A DNA stretch of 46,439 nt from Candidatus Omnitrophota bacterium (GTDB taxonomy: Bacteria > Omnitrophota > Gorgyraeia > Zapsychrales > Zapsychraceae): assembly GCA_015233195.1 (NCBI GenBank), contig JADFYE010000015.1:1-46439 (forward strand), read 5' to 3'. Below are positions 25,478 through 34,900 of the stretch, in pieces (position 1 is the first letter of the stretch; each line of letters opens with the position of its first letter). The notes under the pieces are model-generated. The model saw only the letters and a program-made list of their open reading frames with translations, did no database searches and had not been told where the DNA came from. The position numbers were made by a program, and so were the translations under genes.

Positions 25478-26470
25478 CTAATTCAATTTATTTATCAAAT
25501 TTACCACCAAAGCCACGATAATGTTTTTTTCTTTAGGCTGGCTTTCGGCGATCATTAATGTTATTGCAACCAAGGCATTATCCGCAAGGCGCTTACTGCC
25601 GTCAGCTTTATAAAGAATTTTATTGCGGTCAAGGAAATAAACAAACAATGCGGCAGCGATACGTTTGTTGCCGTCTGAAAAAGAATGGTTCTTGACCACT
25701 AAATAAAGCAGATTAGCAGCTTTTTCTTCAACACTTGGATAAAGGTCTTTGCGACCAAACGTTTGATAGATTGCACCTAAGGCGCTTTTAAAAGACTCGT
25801 CTTTTTCATGCCCAAATAAGCTGCTGCCTCCGAATTTTTGCCGCATTTGCTGAATAATATTTATCCCTTCAGCATAATTTAATTGATATGATTCTTTTGC
25901 GGTTGCTGACTTGATCTGAACGCGTCCATGGTCATAATCATCCAATACATCTAATCCATAACTATAATCACGGATTACTTCAAATAATCCTTTTGCTTCA
26001 TCACTGGTCAAAGCTTTACGTTCACTCAAATCAGCCAGCATCTGAACAGTTCGCTGTAATGACTTTAGATTTGCAGTCTGCTCTTTTAACCGCTTATCAT
26101 TAATAGTATAGCCTTTAATCAAATGCTGTTTTAAAACATTTGTCGCCCAAATGCGGAATTGTGTGCCACGTTTAGAATTTACACGATAGCCGACTGAAAT
26201 TATGACGTCAAGATTGTAAAGATTAACCGGTTTATCTGAATTAGCAATGTGCATTTTTTGCACATTACTTTTTTGATCTAACTCTTTAGTTTGGAATATA
26301 TTTTGTATATGCTTAGTTATAACACTGCGTTCTGTAAGAAATAATTCTGACATTTGCGCCTGCGTAAGCCAGACTGTTTCCTCTTTCAACTGGACTTCCA
26401 GAGTTGCAGTCTCTCCCTTAGGTCGAAATATAACTACATTACCTAAATTTGATATATCAGTTTTATTCAT
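25478..26470 (-). CDS. RhuM-family protein with C-terminal Fic/Doc domain
   Basis: A 330-aa cytosolic protein. Residues about 10-150 are RhuM-like, with a helix-turn-helix region (VWLTQAQMSELFLTERSVIT) and the hallmark ISVGYRVNSKRGTQFRIWAT. Residues about 195-330 are a Fic/Doc fold with the active-site loop NHSFSDGNKRIAAALF (HxFxDGNKR). Fic/Doc enzymes transfer AMP or phosphate groups to target proteins. Fused RhuM-Fic proteins are known in bacteria, often near restriction or toxin modules, but their targets are unknown. No separate antitoxin with an inhibitory (S/T)xxxE(G/N) helix is obvious nearby. The neighbours are unrelated small genes. Confidence 0.85.
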   Translation of the reverse strand: MNKTDISNLGNVVIFRPKGETATLEVQLKEETVWLTQAQMSELFLTERSVITKHIQNIFQTKELDQKSNVQKMHIANSDKPVNLYNLDVIISVGYRVNSKRGTQFRIWATNVLKQHLIKGYTINDKRLKEQTANLKSLQRTVQMLADLSERKALTSDEAKGLFEVIRDYSYGLDVLDDYDHGRVQIKSATAKESYQLNYAEGINIIQQMRQKFGGSSLFGHEKDESFKSALGAIYQTFGRKDLYPSVEEKAANLLYLVVKNHSFSDGNKRIAAALFVYFLDRNKILYKADGSKRLADNALVAITLMIAESQPKEKNIIVALVVNLINKLN

Positions 26471-26486
26471 ATATCATTTCCCATAT

Positions 26487-27122
26487 TTATTCATCAATCC
26501 TCGTAACCTTAAACTTTATTTTTCCGCCGTCGGGACAGGTAATTCCGGTTTTACAATTTGGATTTTTTTCAAAAGAAAATGTCGCGCCAAAATTCATTTC
26601 AAATAAAACCGGGAATAATAAATGATACGCAGCTCCGCACATGCCATCCGGAGTTCTTAGCCCAGTTACTTCCCATTTATCTCCTACTTTGTAACCATAA
26701 TGACATGTGTTATCGCTGTGCTCGACTTCAATCAGCATTTTTTTTGGTTTTGGTCCAGTTGGTTTTTCCTTCTGCGGAACTACTACCACCTTTCCATCTT
26801 TATCCAAAAGCTCAATTTTAAACGCCATTTTACCGCCGTCTGGACAAGTAGTTACTAAAGACGCAGTATTTTCCATAAAAGGAAATCTACCCCCAAAGGT
26901 TAAGGTATGCATAGCTGGAAAAGCAGCATGCGTAATAGCCAAACAAAAATGTTCAGGCGCATGAGTAAAATCTTTTAAAATAAATTCATCCCCGACTTTA
27001 TAATTGTGATAACAAAAATTATTATCATTTTTAACGACGGTAAATTTCAATTGCGGAAATGTCATTCTCGCAGTTTTAACATCTTTTTCTTTTTGATTTT
27101 CATCACATTTATCAGGACACAT
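26487..27122 (-). CDS. Tandem TIGR04076-like protein (two fused copies)
   Basis: A 211-aa protein consisting of two copies of an approximately 90-residue unit. Copy 1 (about 25-107) has CYHNYKVGDEFILKDF, HAAFPAMHTLTFGG and CPDGGKMAFKI. Copy 2 (about 130-210) has CHYGYKVGDKWEVTG, TPDGMCGAAYHLLFP, FGATFSFEKNP and CPDGGKIKFKV. This matches my recollection of the TIGR04076 family, of unknown function and usually a single copy. Cysteines at equivalent places (start of GYKVGD, CPDGG) could bind metal. A further CPDKC at the N-terminus is unique to this protein. Confidence 0.7.
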   Translation of the reverse strand: MCPDKCDENQKEKDVKTARMTFPQLKFTVVKNDNNFCYHNYKVGDEFILKDFTHAPEHFCLAITHAAFPAMHTLTFGGRFPFMENTASLVTTCPDGGKMAFKIELLDKDGKVVVVPQKEKPTGPKPKKMLIEVEHSDNTCHYGYKVGDKWEVTGLRTPDGMCGAAYHLLFPVLFEMNFGATFSFEKNPNCKTGITCPDGGKIKFKVTRIDE

Positions 27123-27160
27123 AAAAAACCCTTTCTTTATATTCTCTCCCCTACATATAC

Positions 27161-27955
27161 TTAAATTTCAATAACCTCTGCCGGTTCTCTGACTTTAAAA
27201 GGACTAAAATCATTCGCCATAGGCATCTGTTTATTCAATTCATTAGTTAACCTAACTAATTTTATCATCTTTATAAAAATCCTCTGCATCCGCCACAACC
27301 GCTTAATTTTTTGCTTAAAAGTTTTTGGATACATATAAAACAACATCAGATCATTAATAGGCTTTGCAATATCGCCAGTAAGCTTTTCAAAAACAGCCCG
27401 ATCTTCCTCAGATAAACCAAGATCTTCCAGCGTCTCAGAAATGCAGCCAATAAACGCATCCGACATTTTCTGACAATCTTCTTCAGTCAACTTTACCTGT
27501 GAAGGTAATAAAACCGCCATATTATCAAAATGTAATTTCGCGTTTAACTTCTCAATAAATTTCCTGGAAAGCTGTTCCTGTTCAAACTGTGATAACTCCC
27601 TGACTCTAGTTACTAACCGTTCAATAACCGGATGCCTGGAATTTTTTAAACTGATCTCATTCATTTCATCAATCGCCGCTGTCAACCCACTTACATCCAT
27701 AATAGCTTTTATTTCTTTAAGAACAGGTGACAACGGTTCATGTACCTTATCCGAAGACGGCTCAAACAAACTAACTTGCGTTCCGGTCTTTTTACTTTTT
27801 GTTTTTGCTATAAGTTTTTTCGACGAAACTTTTACCTTATTTACTGCTTTAGAAGCTTTCTGTGTCGCCTTACCCAAAGCATATGCGGCTTTTAAATGCC
27901 ATGCATCCGGAGTTTTCTTTGCTATTTTTTTCGTAATAACTTTCTTAGTAACCAT
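27161..27955 (-). CDS. Uncharacterised protein with lysine-rich tail and helical body
   Basis: A 264-aa protein I do not recognise. Residues 1-60 are Lys/Ala/Val/Ser-rich (TKKVITKKIAKK, then KATQKASKAVNKVKVSSKK) like the tails of histone H1-like or DNA-coating proteins. The body is acidic and helical, with a basic helix near 213-238 (KTFKQKIKRLWRMQRIFIKM). No signal peptide, transmembrane segment or catalytic motif is seen. It sits 23 nt upstream of the TIGR04076-type gene side and next to the deaminase gene in the same direction. DNA or membrane-surface binding by the basic parts is a guess. Confidence 0.6.
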   Translation of the reverse strand: MVTKKVITKKIAKKTPDAWHLKAAYALGKATQKASKAVNKVKVSSKKLIAKTKSKKTGTQVSLFEPSSDKVHEPLSPVLKEIKAIMDVSGLTAAIDEMNEISLKNSRHPVIERLVTRVRELSQFEQEQLSRKFIEKLNAKLHFDNMAVLLPSQVKLTEEDCQKMSDAFIGCISETLEDLGLSEEDRAVFEKLTGDIAKPINDLMLFYMYPKTFKQKIKRLWRMQRIFIKMIKLVRLTNELNKQMPMANDFSPFKVREPAEVIEI

Positions 27956-27978
27956 TCAAACTAAATTCCCTTCTAAAA

Positions 27979-28419
27979 TTATTTCCCAATGTCTTCATAC
28001 CAAAGCTCTGGGTTTTGTTTAATAAATTTTTCCATCATGTTAATACATTCGGCGTTTTGCAAAACCTCAACTTTCACTCCATTATGCTTTAATAAATCCT
28101 CCGCTCCCATAAATGTTTTATTCTCTCCGACCACAACACGGGGAATTCCATACAGTAGCATTGCTCCGGTACACATAATACATGGAGACAAAGTTGTATA
28201 CATAACACATTCTCTATAAACATTCCCCGTTTGCCGTCCAGCATTTTCTAAAGCATCCATCTCGCCATGCAGAATAGCACTTCCCTTTTGTATCCGTCGA
28301 TTATGACCCCGACCCATTATAACGCCTTGATGCACAAGCACAGCGCCAATAGGTATGCCGCCTTCTTTCAACCCAGCTTGCGCTTCCTTTATAGCTTCTT
28401 GCATAAATATATCCGTCAT
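27979..28419 (-). CDS. Cytosine deaminase-like nucleobase deaminase (fungal FCY1 type)
   Basis: A 146-aa zinc-dependent deaminase. Zinc ligands and proton shuttle are in LHGEMDALEN (HxE) and TTLSPCIMCTGAMLLYG (PCxxC). The match to yeast cytosine deaminase extends along the chain: EGGIPIGAVLV, GRGHNRRIQKGSA, YGIPRVVVGEN and the C-terminal LWYEDIGK (yeast WFEDIGE). In yeast that tail closes the active site. I therefore prefer conversion of cytosine to uracil over tRNA adenosine (TadA) or guanine deamination. It overlaps the preceding gene by 4 nt. Confidence 0.8.
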   Translation of the reverse strand: MTDIFMQEAIKEAQAGLKEGGIPIGAVLVHQGVIMGRGHNRRIQKGSAILHGEMDALENAGRQTGNVYRECVMYTTLSPCIMCTGAMLLYGIPRVVVGENKTFMGAEDLLKHNGVKVEVLQNAECINMMEKFIKQNPELWYEDIGK

Positions 28420-29558
28420 TTATCTTCACCTATCTGATGTTTTTTCATTACCATTATGTAGTTGTGACCGCTTAACCCCTTAATCTTAATCGGAATTCTA
28501 TATTCATCTTTGCTGATCCAAATTTCAATTTTAGGCGGAGTACTGGTAAAATGATACGCATTAAACTCTCCAGCCGGTACTTTTATATCGTCGATTGACG
28601 TTAAGGTCAATTCAAACTTATCCGGTAAGCTTGCAGTATAAGACCATCCAATATCCAAATTTTTTACAGTGCGCAAATAAAAAGGTAAAGTAATCGCATT
28701 ACTAATCGGTTGATCTGATTTAAAATCGTATTCCTTTACTTTCTTATTGCGGACAAATTTTGTTATTACCAACGCGTTTTGTTCAGGCGTATATTCTTCG
28801 ACCAAGTATTCCTTTTTAAAGAAAAATTTTACAAACCGTTCTACTTTTAACGGTAAAAAAGTTTTAGGATCAGAATAAATTTTTTCTAAATCATCAAATC
28901 CGGTCAGCCTAAATCTGAAAGTGCTAAACTTTACTTTTTTCCCGTCAAGATCAATTAAACCTTCATCATTATATTCAGCTGTCCCCAATGGAGAAATCGC
29001 GTAAATTATTTTTTCACCCGCGTATGCTCTTACATTAAATAATGCAACACATAAAAAAATTAGTATAAATAGAAAAGTAACCCTATTTATTTTTACTCGT
29101 CTTTTCAAAAAAATAAACCATCGCGTAATAAAATATGCAAGTACCGCGAGCGCTAAACCCATAACCATGCTTCCAATAAATAAAGGAAAATAAAGATGAA
29201 GAAATTTTTTATAACTAAACTGCTGAAAACTCGACCATTCTAACGGAGCATATTTATTCCCCAGCATAAGCCTGCCTATACTATACCCCGCCCAAGTTAT
29301 AAAAGGCACTGTCGGAGGCAAAGACACATTGGTTCCAATAAAAATCGCTACTTTATTTACTCGCTTTATCAGAAACGCCGCAGCAATTAATAATAGTGTA
29401 TGAAAACCATATAAAGGAGTTATGCCTATAAAAACACCAATCGCGATCCCTAAAGCAATTTCATGAGGAGTATTATTAAGCTTTAATAACTCAATAATGA
29501 GCTCTTTTATAGTCCGCTTTGCTTTTATTTTATTGTCGGTATTTCTAATATTCTCCAT
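28416..29558 (-). CDS. DUF2062 membrane domain fused to periplasmic DUF3108-like domain
   Basis: A 380-aa inner-membrane protein. The N-terminal part (about 12-165) is DUF2062-like: NTPHEIALGIAIGVFIGITP, a GFHTLLLIAAA helix, NVSLPPTVPFI and a final helix. A further transmembrane helix near 157-180 leads to a soluble part of about 200 residues with YAISPLGTAEY, TFLPLKVERFVK, VPAGEFNAYHF and PIKIKGLSG, typical of DUF3108-like proteins. Neither domain has a settled function. The start is the ATG at 29558; it overlaps the upstream deacetylase gene by about 34 nt. The gene sits in an apparent operon with the PIG-L deacetylase, so an envelope-glycan role is possible. Confidence 0.75.
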   Translation of the reverse strand: MENIRNTDNKIKAKRTIKELIIELLKLNNTPHEIALGIAIGVFIGITPLYGFHTLLLIAAAFLIKRVNKVAIFIGTNVSLPPTVPFITWAGYSIGRLMLGNKYAPLEWSSFQQFSYKKFLHLYFPLFIGSMVMGLALAVLAYFITRWFIFLKRRVKINRVTFLFILIFLCVALFNVRAYAGEKIIYAISPLGTAEYNDEGLIDLDGKKVKFSTFRFRLTGFDDLEKIYSDPKTFLPLKVERFVKFFFKKEYLVEEYTPEQNALVITKFVRNKKVKEYDFKSDQPISNAITLPFYLRTVKNLDIGWSYTASLPDKFELTLTSIDDIKVPAGEFNAYHFTSTPPKIEIWISKDEYRIPIKIKGLSGHNYIMVMKKHQIGEDK

Positions 29559-30955
29559 GACACCCAATCCATTGAAAAATTTCCTAAATACGTGTTCATA
29601 CTCGTCAAAATACGCTCAGGAAATCCTAAAAATTGTAATGGAACAGCTACAGTTATCTGATTATTTTCCCTCGCCACGCTTACCCCTGACTCTTTTAAGT
29701 CAATATTCCGATTCTGATCATAAATATGGTGAAGCAAGGCTCCCAATTGAATATGTATTTTCGGCATTTTTGAAAAAGCAGTCGCTTTTTTATATCCGAA
29801 TAAATATACTGAAACACCTTCACCCCTGCCAATTTTTTTAGATAATTTGAAAGTCAATACCAGTCTGCCATTTTCTAAATACACATTATGCTCTTCTATA
29901 CTAGCTAAAGAAGGTTGTTTCCTATCCTTCAATTCTTGAGCAAGACGAGCAATATCTTCCTGCCCTAAATAAAACAAAGATAACGGTAATCCTCTATTGT
30001 TCAAACTTATCCTCGAAAAATCGCCGAAAAGTTCATTTTGTTTAACAAAAGCTGATAAATATGAAGTTGAAGATTTAAACTGAGAACTATGTTTTTTAAG
30101 CGCATTTTCTTTTATTTCAATCTCTTTGGAATTAAGCCAGCTTACCTCCCAAGGAATTTCCTTTTTAAAAATATCCGGCGGCTGAAGTTTATACGTAGGG
30201 TGCAATCCTCGAGGATATGGCCAAGATTTATAATGCACCAGATATGGAAAAAGTTTAACCTTATCCATACCTAAATCCCACAACGCTACAGTAGTAAACA
30301 AATACAGGGATTTATGGTCCACATTATGATCTGCAGGATGCGAAACAAATATTTTAGTTGGTTTAAAATCTTTGATAACCTCTGTAAGGTCGCTTAAAAT
30401 TGCCTCACCTTTATAAGAAGACCCTGGATGAAAAGCATTAGTATAAGGAACAGCCTTAACTTTAGTCAGCATACTCACAAAAGCCGGTCTCTGATCCCAA
30501 TGTTTATACCAAATATTCAAAGTGCCAAAGTCAGGATATCCTAAGAAAACTAGTTTATCAGCGTCAAGACCTAAAACTTTATCCGCCTCTATCGCTTCAT
30601 TATGCCGGATCTGCCCCATGCCCTGAACCGACTTTGGAAAAACTACCAGATGCTTACGATATAGAAAAAAAGACCATTCATTATTATCACCATAGGTAAG
30701 AAAAACTACTTTAATAGAAATTTTTAGAGCCAATGCTTTCTGAATAATTCCGCCGCAAGCTAAAACTTCATCGTCAGGATGAGGCGCCAAAATTAGAATG
30801 CGGTCTTGAGATGTCAGCTGAACATTAGAAAACGACATCTCAGACAATGCTTTCTGCGCATGACTAGATCTTTCAAAACCAAATAAAACAACAATACCGA
30901 TCAAAATAATAATTAAAAATAAAAACCTCTTATGCTTTTTTAAAAAAATCTTCAT
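29525..30955 (-). CDS. Membrane-anchored PIG-L/LmbE-type N-acetylglucosamine deacetylase
   Basis: A 476-aa protein with an N-terminal signal anchor (about 10-28). The PIG-L domain (about 50-260) has the zinc motif LAPHPDDEVLACGG and the later HPADHNVDHKSLY. Family members remove the acetyl group from GlcNAc-containing lipids or thiols. A C-terminal extension (about 360-476) looks beta-rich (VYLENGRLVLTFKLSKK, ITVAVPLQFLGFP) and resembles a carbohydrate-binding or sandwich module; it is not part of standard PIG-L proteins. Placement outside the cytoplasm fits modification of a surface or periplasmic glycan. The GNAT acetyltransferase gene lies 26 nt upstream. Confidence 0.85.
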   Translation of the reverse strand: MKIFLKKHKRFLFLIIILIGIVVLFGFERSSHAQKALSEMSFSNVQLTSQDRILILAPHPDDEVLACGGIIQKALALKISIKVVFLTYGDNNEWSFFLYRKHLVVFPKSVQGMGQIRHNEAIEADKVLGLDADKLVFLGYPDFGTLNIWYKHWDQRPAFVSMLTKVKAVPYTNAFHPGSSYKGEAILSDLTEVIKDFKPTKIFVSHPADHNVDHKSLYLFTTVALWDLGMDKVKLFPYLVHYKSWPYPRGLHPTYKLQPPDIFKKEIPWEVSWLNSKEIEIKENALKKHSSQFKSSTSYLSAFVKQNELFGDFSRISLNNRGLPLSLFYLGQEDIARLAQELKDRKQPSLASIEEHNVYLENGRLVLTFKLSKKIGRGEGVSVYLFGYKKATAFSKMPKIHIQLGALLHHIYDQNRNIDLKESGVSVARENNQITVAVPLQFLGFPERILTSMNTYLGNFSMDWVSWRILEIPTIK

Positions 30956-30981
30956 TACTAATAACTCCTCATGAATGTCCG

Positions 30982-31626
30982 TTACAACTTTTTCCCCAAA
31001 ATATAAAAATTAATTTCCTGGTCGATATAAGGCTTGAGATATGTTCTTTTACTTTTAAATAAAATATTAAATCCCTGTTTTAAAAAAAATGTTTTAGCTC
31101 CTTCTGAAAATGTACCTAAATGTACCGCCGAGATTTTTTGTTCTTTTAAAAAATTTAAATAAGTTTCTATGAGCCGTTCTCCTATTCGTTGTCCCCGATA
31201 AGCCTTATCAATATTTATATGCAGCGTTGCCGGAAAGTCTTTTGAAAAATCCGGCATAACAAATTCGCCTTTAAACGCGCTTCGTATAACATTAAAAAAC
31301 AATTTTAAATTGATCTTATTCCAAAAAATCCCCCGACGAAAGGCTTTGATCAAAAGCGGGATAATAATTTTTGAGCCGGAAATACGATTTATATTTGCAA
31401 CATTTTTTGATCCTATAATATAACCAATAACTTTATTATCACTAACCGCAACAAAACAAGATTCCGGCTCATGATCTGTAAAGGAAAGCGTAAGCGCATC
31501 TGCAAGTATTTCTTCATCAGAAAAAAATTTATGCAAATCAACTTCCAAAAACGCGGTTTGACAGCTTATCCTTCTTACTTCTGCTCTATCTTCGCGTCTG
31601 AAAGGGCGAATGACTATATTACCCAT
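30982..31626 (-). CDS. GNAT-family N-acetyltransferase
   Basis: A 214-aa cytosolic acetyltransferase. The acetyl-CoA pyrophosphate loop is visible in INIDKAYRGQRIGERLIETY (RGQRIG is the Q/RxxGxG/A motif). The early IRPFRREDRAEVRRIS and mid CFVAVSDNKVIGYIIG strands also fit. The central insertion (about 85-130) is longer than in minimal GNATs. The substrate cannot be told. Adjacency to a PIG-L deacetylase suggests amino-sugar chemistry; adjacency to the efflux operon on the other side is probably incidental. Confidence 0.8.
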   Translation of the reverse strand: MGNIVIRPFRREDRAEVRRISCQTAFLEVDLHKFFSDEEILADALTLSFTDHEPESCFVAVSDNKVIGYIIGSKNVANINRISGSKIIIPLLIKAFRRGIFWNKINLKLFFNVIRSAFKGEFVMPDFSKDFPATLHINIDKAYRGQRIGERLIETYLNFLKEQKISAVHLGTFSEGAKTFFLKQGFNILFKSKRTYLKPYIDQEINFYILGKKL

Positions 31627-31639
31627 AAAACTTCCGTGA

Positions 31640-31945
31640 TTATTTTTTAACAGCGCTTTGTTCTTCTTCTATTTTTTGAATATATTTTTTAGGATCTTTT
31701 TTGAATTCTTCAATGCACGCTGAACAGCAAAAATTATAAATTTTTCCTTCATATTCATAGGTTGCTTTATATTTTTCGTCTATTACACCGCCTAATACTG
31801 GACAAATTTTATTGCCTACATCTACCGGCGCTGCGACAACATCTGCAGTTTTTACATCAACCGGCGTATTTTCAGCCTGCGCATTTTGATTGCCTGCAAA
31901 AATTAAAACACCCAAAACCATAATCATAAAAATTGTTCTTTTCAT
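31640..31945 (-). CDS. Secreted YHS-domain metal-binding protein
   Basis: A 101-aa protein with signal peptide (MKRTIFMIMVLGVLIFAGNQ, cut after NAQA) and one YHS domain (about 46-90): KICPVLGGVIDEKY and YNFCCSACIEEFKKDPKKYI. The spaced cysteines are typical of metal binding. It follows the RND pump gene by 14 nt, so it probably binds periplasmic copper or silver for export by the pump. Confidence 0.88.
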   Translation of the reverse strand: MKRTIFMIMVLGVLIFAGNQNAQAENTPVDVKTADVVAAPVDVGNKICPVLGGVIDEKYKATYEYEGKIYNFCCSACIEEFKKDPKKYIQKIEEEQSAVKK

Positions 31946-31959
31946 TTAAATGCTCCTTT

Positions 31960-34900
31960 TTATTTTTGCCCATTTTTCATTTCATATTTCCATTTCCAAA
32001 TTGAATAAATCGGTGGATAAACCAAAAGTTCCATAATAAAACTTGTGAGGATACCGCCGACCATTGGAGCTGCGATACGTTTCATCATATCCGCACCTGC
32101 TCCCATAGACCACATAATCGGTAGCAAGCCCATAAACATTGCCATTACTGTCATCATCTTAGGACGGATCCGTTTTACCGCGCCATGAATTATAGCCTCA
32201 TCCAGATTCGCCTGAGTTTTCATTTTTCCCTGGCGAATCATTTCATTATATGACATATCCAAAAACAAAAGCATAAATACCCCGGTTTCAGCGTCTAAAC
32301 CCATTAACGCGATCATCCCCACCCATACCGCGATTGACATATTGTAATGCAACAAATACAAAAACCAAACTGCGCCGACTAATGAAAAAGGAACAGCTAA
32401 CATTACTATAGAAGCTTTTACCGGCGACTTAGTATTCATGTAAAGCAAAATAAAGATCAGAAATAGCGTGATCGGTATTACAACTTTTAATCTCTCCCTA
32501 ACCCTAAGCATATTCTCATATTGTCCGCTCCATTGAAGAGCGTAACCCGCAGGCAATTGAATTTTTTCACGAACAATTTTCCGTGCTTCAGTAACATAAC
32601 TGCCTACATCTCGTCCAGCAATATCAACATAAACATAACCAGCTAACATCCCGTTTTCATCTCTAATCATTGCTGGTCCTAAAGAAAGATGAATATCTGC
32701 TAATTGCTCCAGCGGTATCTGAGCACCTGAAGCAGTAGGCACCAGCACCCGTTTCAATTTTTCAATATCATCCCTGAATTCCCGGGCATACCGCACATTA
32801 ACGGCATATCGTTCCCGTCCTTCGATAGTGGTCGTAACCGGTTCACCACCGATAGCGGATGTAATTATCATTTCCGCGTCTTTTACTGTCAGACCATACC
32901 GGGCAAGCTCTTCACGTTTAATATCAAAATCTATAAAATATCCACCGGTAACCCGTTCCGCAAAAACTGAACGCGTACCTTTGATATTCTTCATAGTTGA
33001 TTCAAGATTCAAACCAATTTTTTCAATTTCTTTTAAATCTGCGCCATATATCTTTATTCCAACCGGCGTGCGTATCCCAGTAGACAACATATCTATTCTC
33101 GCCTTGATCGGCATAGTCCAAGCATTGGATACTCCAGGAAATTTCATTTTCTGGTCTAATTCATTTATTAAATCATCATAAGTAATCCGGTCGCGCCAAA
33201 TCGGACGGAAAGGTTTTTGTATAAAATTTGGCAGCCATGAATACCAGCGTTTTACTTTTCGCCATTGATCTTCCGGTTTTAAAACCACAGTGGTTTCCAT
33301 CATCGAGAACGGCGCAGGGTCAGTAGAAGTTTCAGCTCGTCCAGCTTTTCCAAACACCCGCTCCACTTCAGGCGTGTCTTTTAAAATTTTATCCATTGCT
33401 TGAAGCAGTTTTTGCGTCTCAGTTACTGAAATACCCGGCAAAGTCGTAGGCATATAAAGAATACTGCCTTCATTTAACGGCGGCATAAATTCTGAACCTA
33501 ATTTAAAATAAACCGGAACAGCTGAAAGCATTAATATAATAGCGGTTATAATTGTCGCTTTACGATACTTAAGCACAAATCTACAAGCCGGTTCATAAAT
33601 GTTGAACAAAACTTTACTCACCGGATGTTGCTCTTCCGGATAATATTTTCCGACGGTAACAGTATTAAAAATATTTGAAAGCCAGCGCGGTTTAAAATGT
33701 TTATAGTCCATGCGTGTAAACAACATCCGCATTGCAGGGTCAAGAGTTATGGCAAGAATAGCGGCAATCGCCATTGCAAAGTTTTTGCTAAACGCCAATG
33801 GTTTAAACAGTCTGCCCTCCTGATCCAAAAGCGTAAACACCGGCAAGAAAGCGATCGCGATTACCAAAAGTGAAAAAAACACAGACGGTCCGACTTCTTT
33901 TAAAGCATTAAGCCTTACTAAATGAAAATCACCTTTTCGCCCTCCTGCTTCCCATTGTTGTAATCGCTTATACGCGTTTTCAACTTCAACAATAGCTCCG
34001 TCGACCAGCACCCCGATTGAAATTGCAATGCCGGACAAGCTCATAATATTTGAAGTTAGTTTCATGCCGAACATTGGAATAAATGAAAGCAATACTGCTA
34101 TCGGTATGGTTACAATTGGAATAATTGCAGACGGAAAATGCCATAAGAAAAACAAAATAACTAAACTTACAATGATCATCTCCTCGATCAGCTGATGCTT
34201 CAGAGTTTCTATAGAACGCTTGATCAAATCTGATCTGTCATAAGTAGTGACCAACTCAACGCCAGCAGGTAAAGATGGTTTAATCTCTTCTATTTTCTCT
34301 TTTACACGATTAATAACATTAAGCGCGTTTTCGCCGTAACGCATTATCACTATACCGCCTACAGTATCTCCCTGCCCATCCAGATCTGCTACACCTCGAC
34401 GAATTTCAGGACCCAAAGCAACTTGCGCTATGTTTTTGACAAGTACTGGCGTACCTGCCGCATCTGAACCTATAGAAATATTCTCTATATCTTGTGCAGA
34501 CTTTGCGTAACCTCGGCCTCTAATCATATACTCAGCACCTGAAAATTCGACCAGCCTGCCGCCTACATCATTATTACTGTCACGAATAGCATCCACTACT
34601 TTTGTAAGCGGAATTTTATAAGATAAAAGCGCGTTTGGATCAACATTAACTTGATATTGTTTTTGGAATCCTCCAACAGATGCGACTTCAGCTACTCCTG
34701 GAACGCTTTGCAGCCAATAGCGTAAATACCAATCTTGAAAAGAACGAAGTTTAGAAAGATCATTTTTTCCAGTCTTATCTACCAAAGCATATTGATAAAC
34801 CCAGCCAACTGAACTTGCATCCGGTCCCATTTCAGTCTTAACACCTTCAGGAAGTCTGGGCGTGATCTTACTTAAATATTCGAGCGTGCGACTGCGCGCC

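Noticed and set aside
27355-27385. Second c-di-GMP riboswitch suggested by GGCTTTGC on the + strand
   Set aside because: Only a seven-base match; no GAAA stem or receptor sequence, and it lies inside a coding region.
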